A stretch of DNA of 62,000 bases. Origin: Cristatella mucedo (Eukaryota; Bryozoa; Phylactolaemata; Cristatellidae). A model generated the notes under the pieces. The model made no database searches. It worked only from the letters and a program-made list of their open reading frames with translations, and was not told where the DNA came from. Position numbers and translations under genes: made by a program. Positions 60,674 to 62,000 of the stretch are shown piece by piece. Every line of letters starts with the position of its first letter. Within the stretch, counting starts at the first letter, position 1. Location: the NCBI GenBank assembly GCA_009760855.2, contig WPIO01000069.1:612501-674500 (forward strand), read 5' to 3'.

Positions 60674-61127
60674 GAAATAAGTGAGCAGTCATGTCCAACT
60701 GCTGGCTTTGCTGAGCCGAGTGCATCTGTGTAACCTGAGTATCCCTATCCTCAAGGGGGTTGCTAGCGCCACCCTCCTTCTATAGATGGCTATCCCCATT
60801 ACTGTCATTGACTTGTCCTTGGCAGAGCCAACTGTGTGACTGAATTTCGTGTTTACAATTGGTAGGCATACACCTTCACTCAGCCTGATTTTTCCAACGA
60901 GAAGCATTGTGGTTAGCCTCTGCCGTAGAGGCTTTGAAGGTGGCTCAATAAGATTCGTAGAAACTGGCTTTTGGGCATGTTTGCTACCTGCACTGACCTT
61001 GCTTGCATCTTTAAAGTCTTAGCTCAAGGCAGATTTCTTCTGGGCAGCTTTCCCTTTGCTGCAGTGAACTTTTTTTGGTTGTTTTGATCTGATTTGCATG
61101 TGTGCCTGTGCGTGATTCAGTGAACAG
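60674..61127. other. no recognised feature
   Basis: No repeat recognised. If the HEAT-like gene continues here, its exons are not obvious. Confidence 0.3.
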
Positions 61128-62000
61128 AATAATAATAATAATAATAATAATAATATTGCACTTGATAAAGCGCCCTCAGAGAACTTAATCTCTTTCTAGG
61201 CGCTTTACATTTGCTGCAAAGTGATACGCAATAGAATAGTAAGTAAAATCATGCTTGAAAAACAAACAAAATGAATAACATGGTTAGGGGTTACATGCAC
61301 TGGGTCAGCATGCAAATGTGGTTAGTGGCAGCATGCACAGTGTCAGCACGCATAAGCACATCAAGGACGAATCACAGGGACCCACTAAATGCTGTCCTAA
61401 ATAGGTATGTTTTTAAGTTTCTTTTAAATGTGGTCAGGTCAGGGGATGTTCTGATGCAGGTCGGGAGGCAGTTCCAGGCTGTGGGAGCATACGAGCTAAA
61501 TGCACGGTCTCCAAAGGATTTAAGGTTTGTACGAGGTATTTCTAGACTGTTTGATTTCGAAAAGCGAGTGGTACGATGCTTTGCCTGATGGGGTAGTATC
61601 TCTGAAAGATAGGCTGGAGCCATAGAATGAAGAGACCTAAAAGTGAGCGACAAAACCTTGAAGTCAATCCGTTGCTTGACTGGTAACCAGTGCAGGTCGG
61701 CGAGAAGTGGAGTAATGTGGCAACTGCGACGCTCACGACAGACAAGCCTAGCTGCAGAGTTTTGCACCAGCTGCAATCGCCTGATCGCACATGCTGGTAG
61801 GCCAGTAAGCAGTGAGTTGCAGAAGTCGAGACGAGATGTCACGAATGCATGGACCAACTTGGACTTGGTATCCTTATCTAAACAAGCCCTAATTTTAGCA
61901 ATGTTATGAAGCTGAAATAGGCTGATTTGACTGTGGAGCTGATGTGGTCGTCTAACGAGAGGTCGCTTTGGAATATGACACCTAGATTTCGAGCTGATGC
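61128..62000 (-). mobile_element. LINE-A, young copy, runs off window
   Basis: (AAT)n tail, 3'UTR and an open frame from 61857 to 61372 ([58 protein letters not shown]). Very similar to the copies at 52030 and 8262. The 5' end lies beyond the window edge. Confidence 0.92.

Overview
This is metazoan (non-vertebrate) nuclear DNA: split genes with GT-AG introns, one gene per roughly 20 kb, no operons, and dense decayed retrotransposons. A SPIN-like hAT element near the right end, invertebrate-style introns full of L2/CR1-type LINEs, and two tRNA-derived SINE families fit a mollusc-like invertebrate. A pond snail is one known host of SPIN. The species cannot be fixed from the sequence, and this placement is inference.

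Three host genes can be supported. (1) On the plus strand at about 10.0-11.4 kb lies a large exon of an MFSD4/NaGLT1-type major facilitator sugar transporter. It carries roughly TM4 to TM12; the exons for the first membrane helices are not found in the window, and a TATA box sits about 165 bp upstream of the first ATG. (2) On the minus strand from 29.5 to 22.95 kb lies a UBE2V (MMS2/UEV1) gene with three secure coding exons and a proposed tiny first exon. The exon phases join cleanly to give about 141 residues. (3) On the plus strand from 39.6 kb to at least 59.9 kb lies an unnamed HEAT/ARM-like protein gene, assembled here from eight exons (419, 62, 32, 129, 52, 116, 153 and 63 bp). They join in one open frame of 342 codons, include a 32-bp microexon and a GC-AG intron, and the gene probably continues beyond the window.

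Most of the rest is repeats. LINE-A is an L2/CR1-group element with an AP endonuclease, a reverse transcriptase and an (ATT)n tail; there are about 30 pieces, from a rearranged near-full copy at 0.5-4.2 kb to 100-bp 3' stubs. LINE-B is a related element with an (ATAC)n tail and eight pieces. SINE-A is tRNA-derived, with a perfect B box and a 3' hairpin, in about ten copies. SINE-B is tRNA-derived and its 3' end copies the LINE-A 3' hairpin, in three copies plus a fragment. Several LINEs are nested in others with recognisable target-site duplications. There are long (GA)n, (CA)n and (TC)n microsatellites.

Layout: 0.5-9 kb LINE-A and SINE-B; 9.6-11.9 kb transporter exon with a hAT end and (GA)n upstream; 12.9-22.1 kb sparse repeats; 22.6-29.5 kb UBE2V with LINE and SINE in its introns; 30.1-38 kb LINE-B and nested LINE-A; 39.3-59.9 kb HEAT-like gene whose introns hold about a dozen retroelements; 60.0-62.0 kb SINE-A, SPIN and a young LINE-A running off the window. 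No bacterial, viral or CRISPR features are present.
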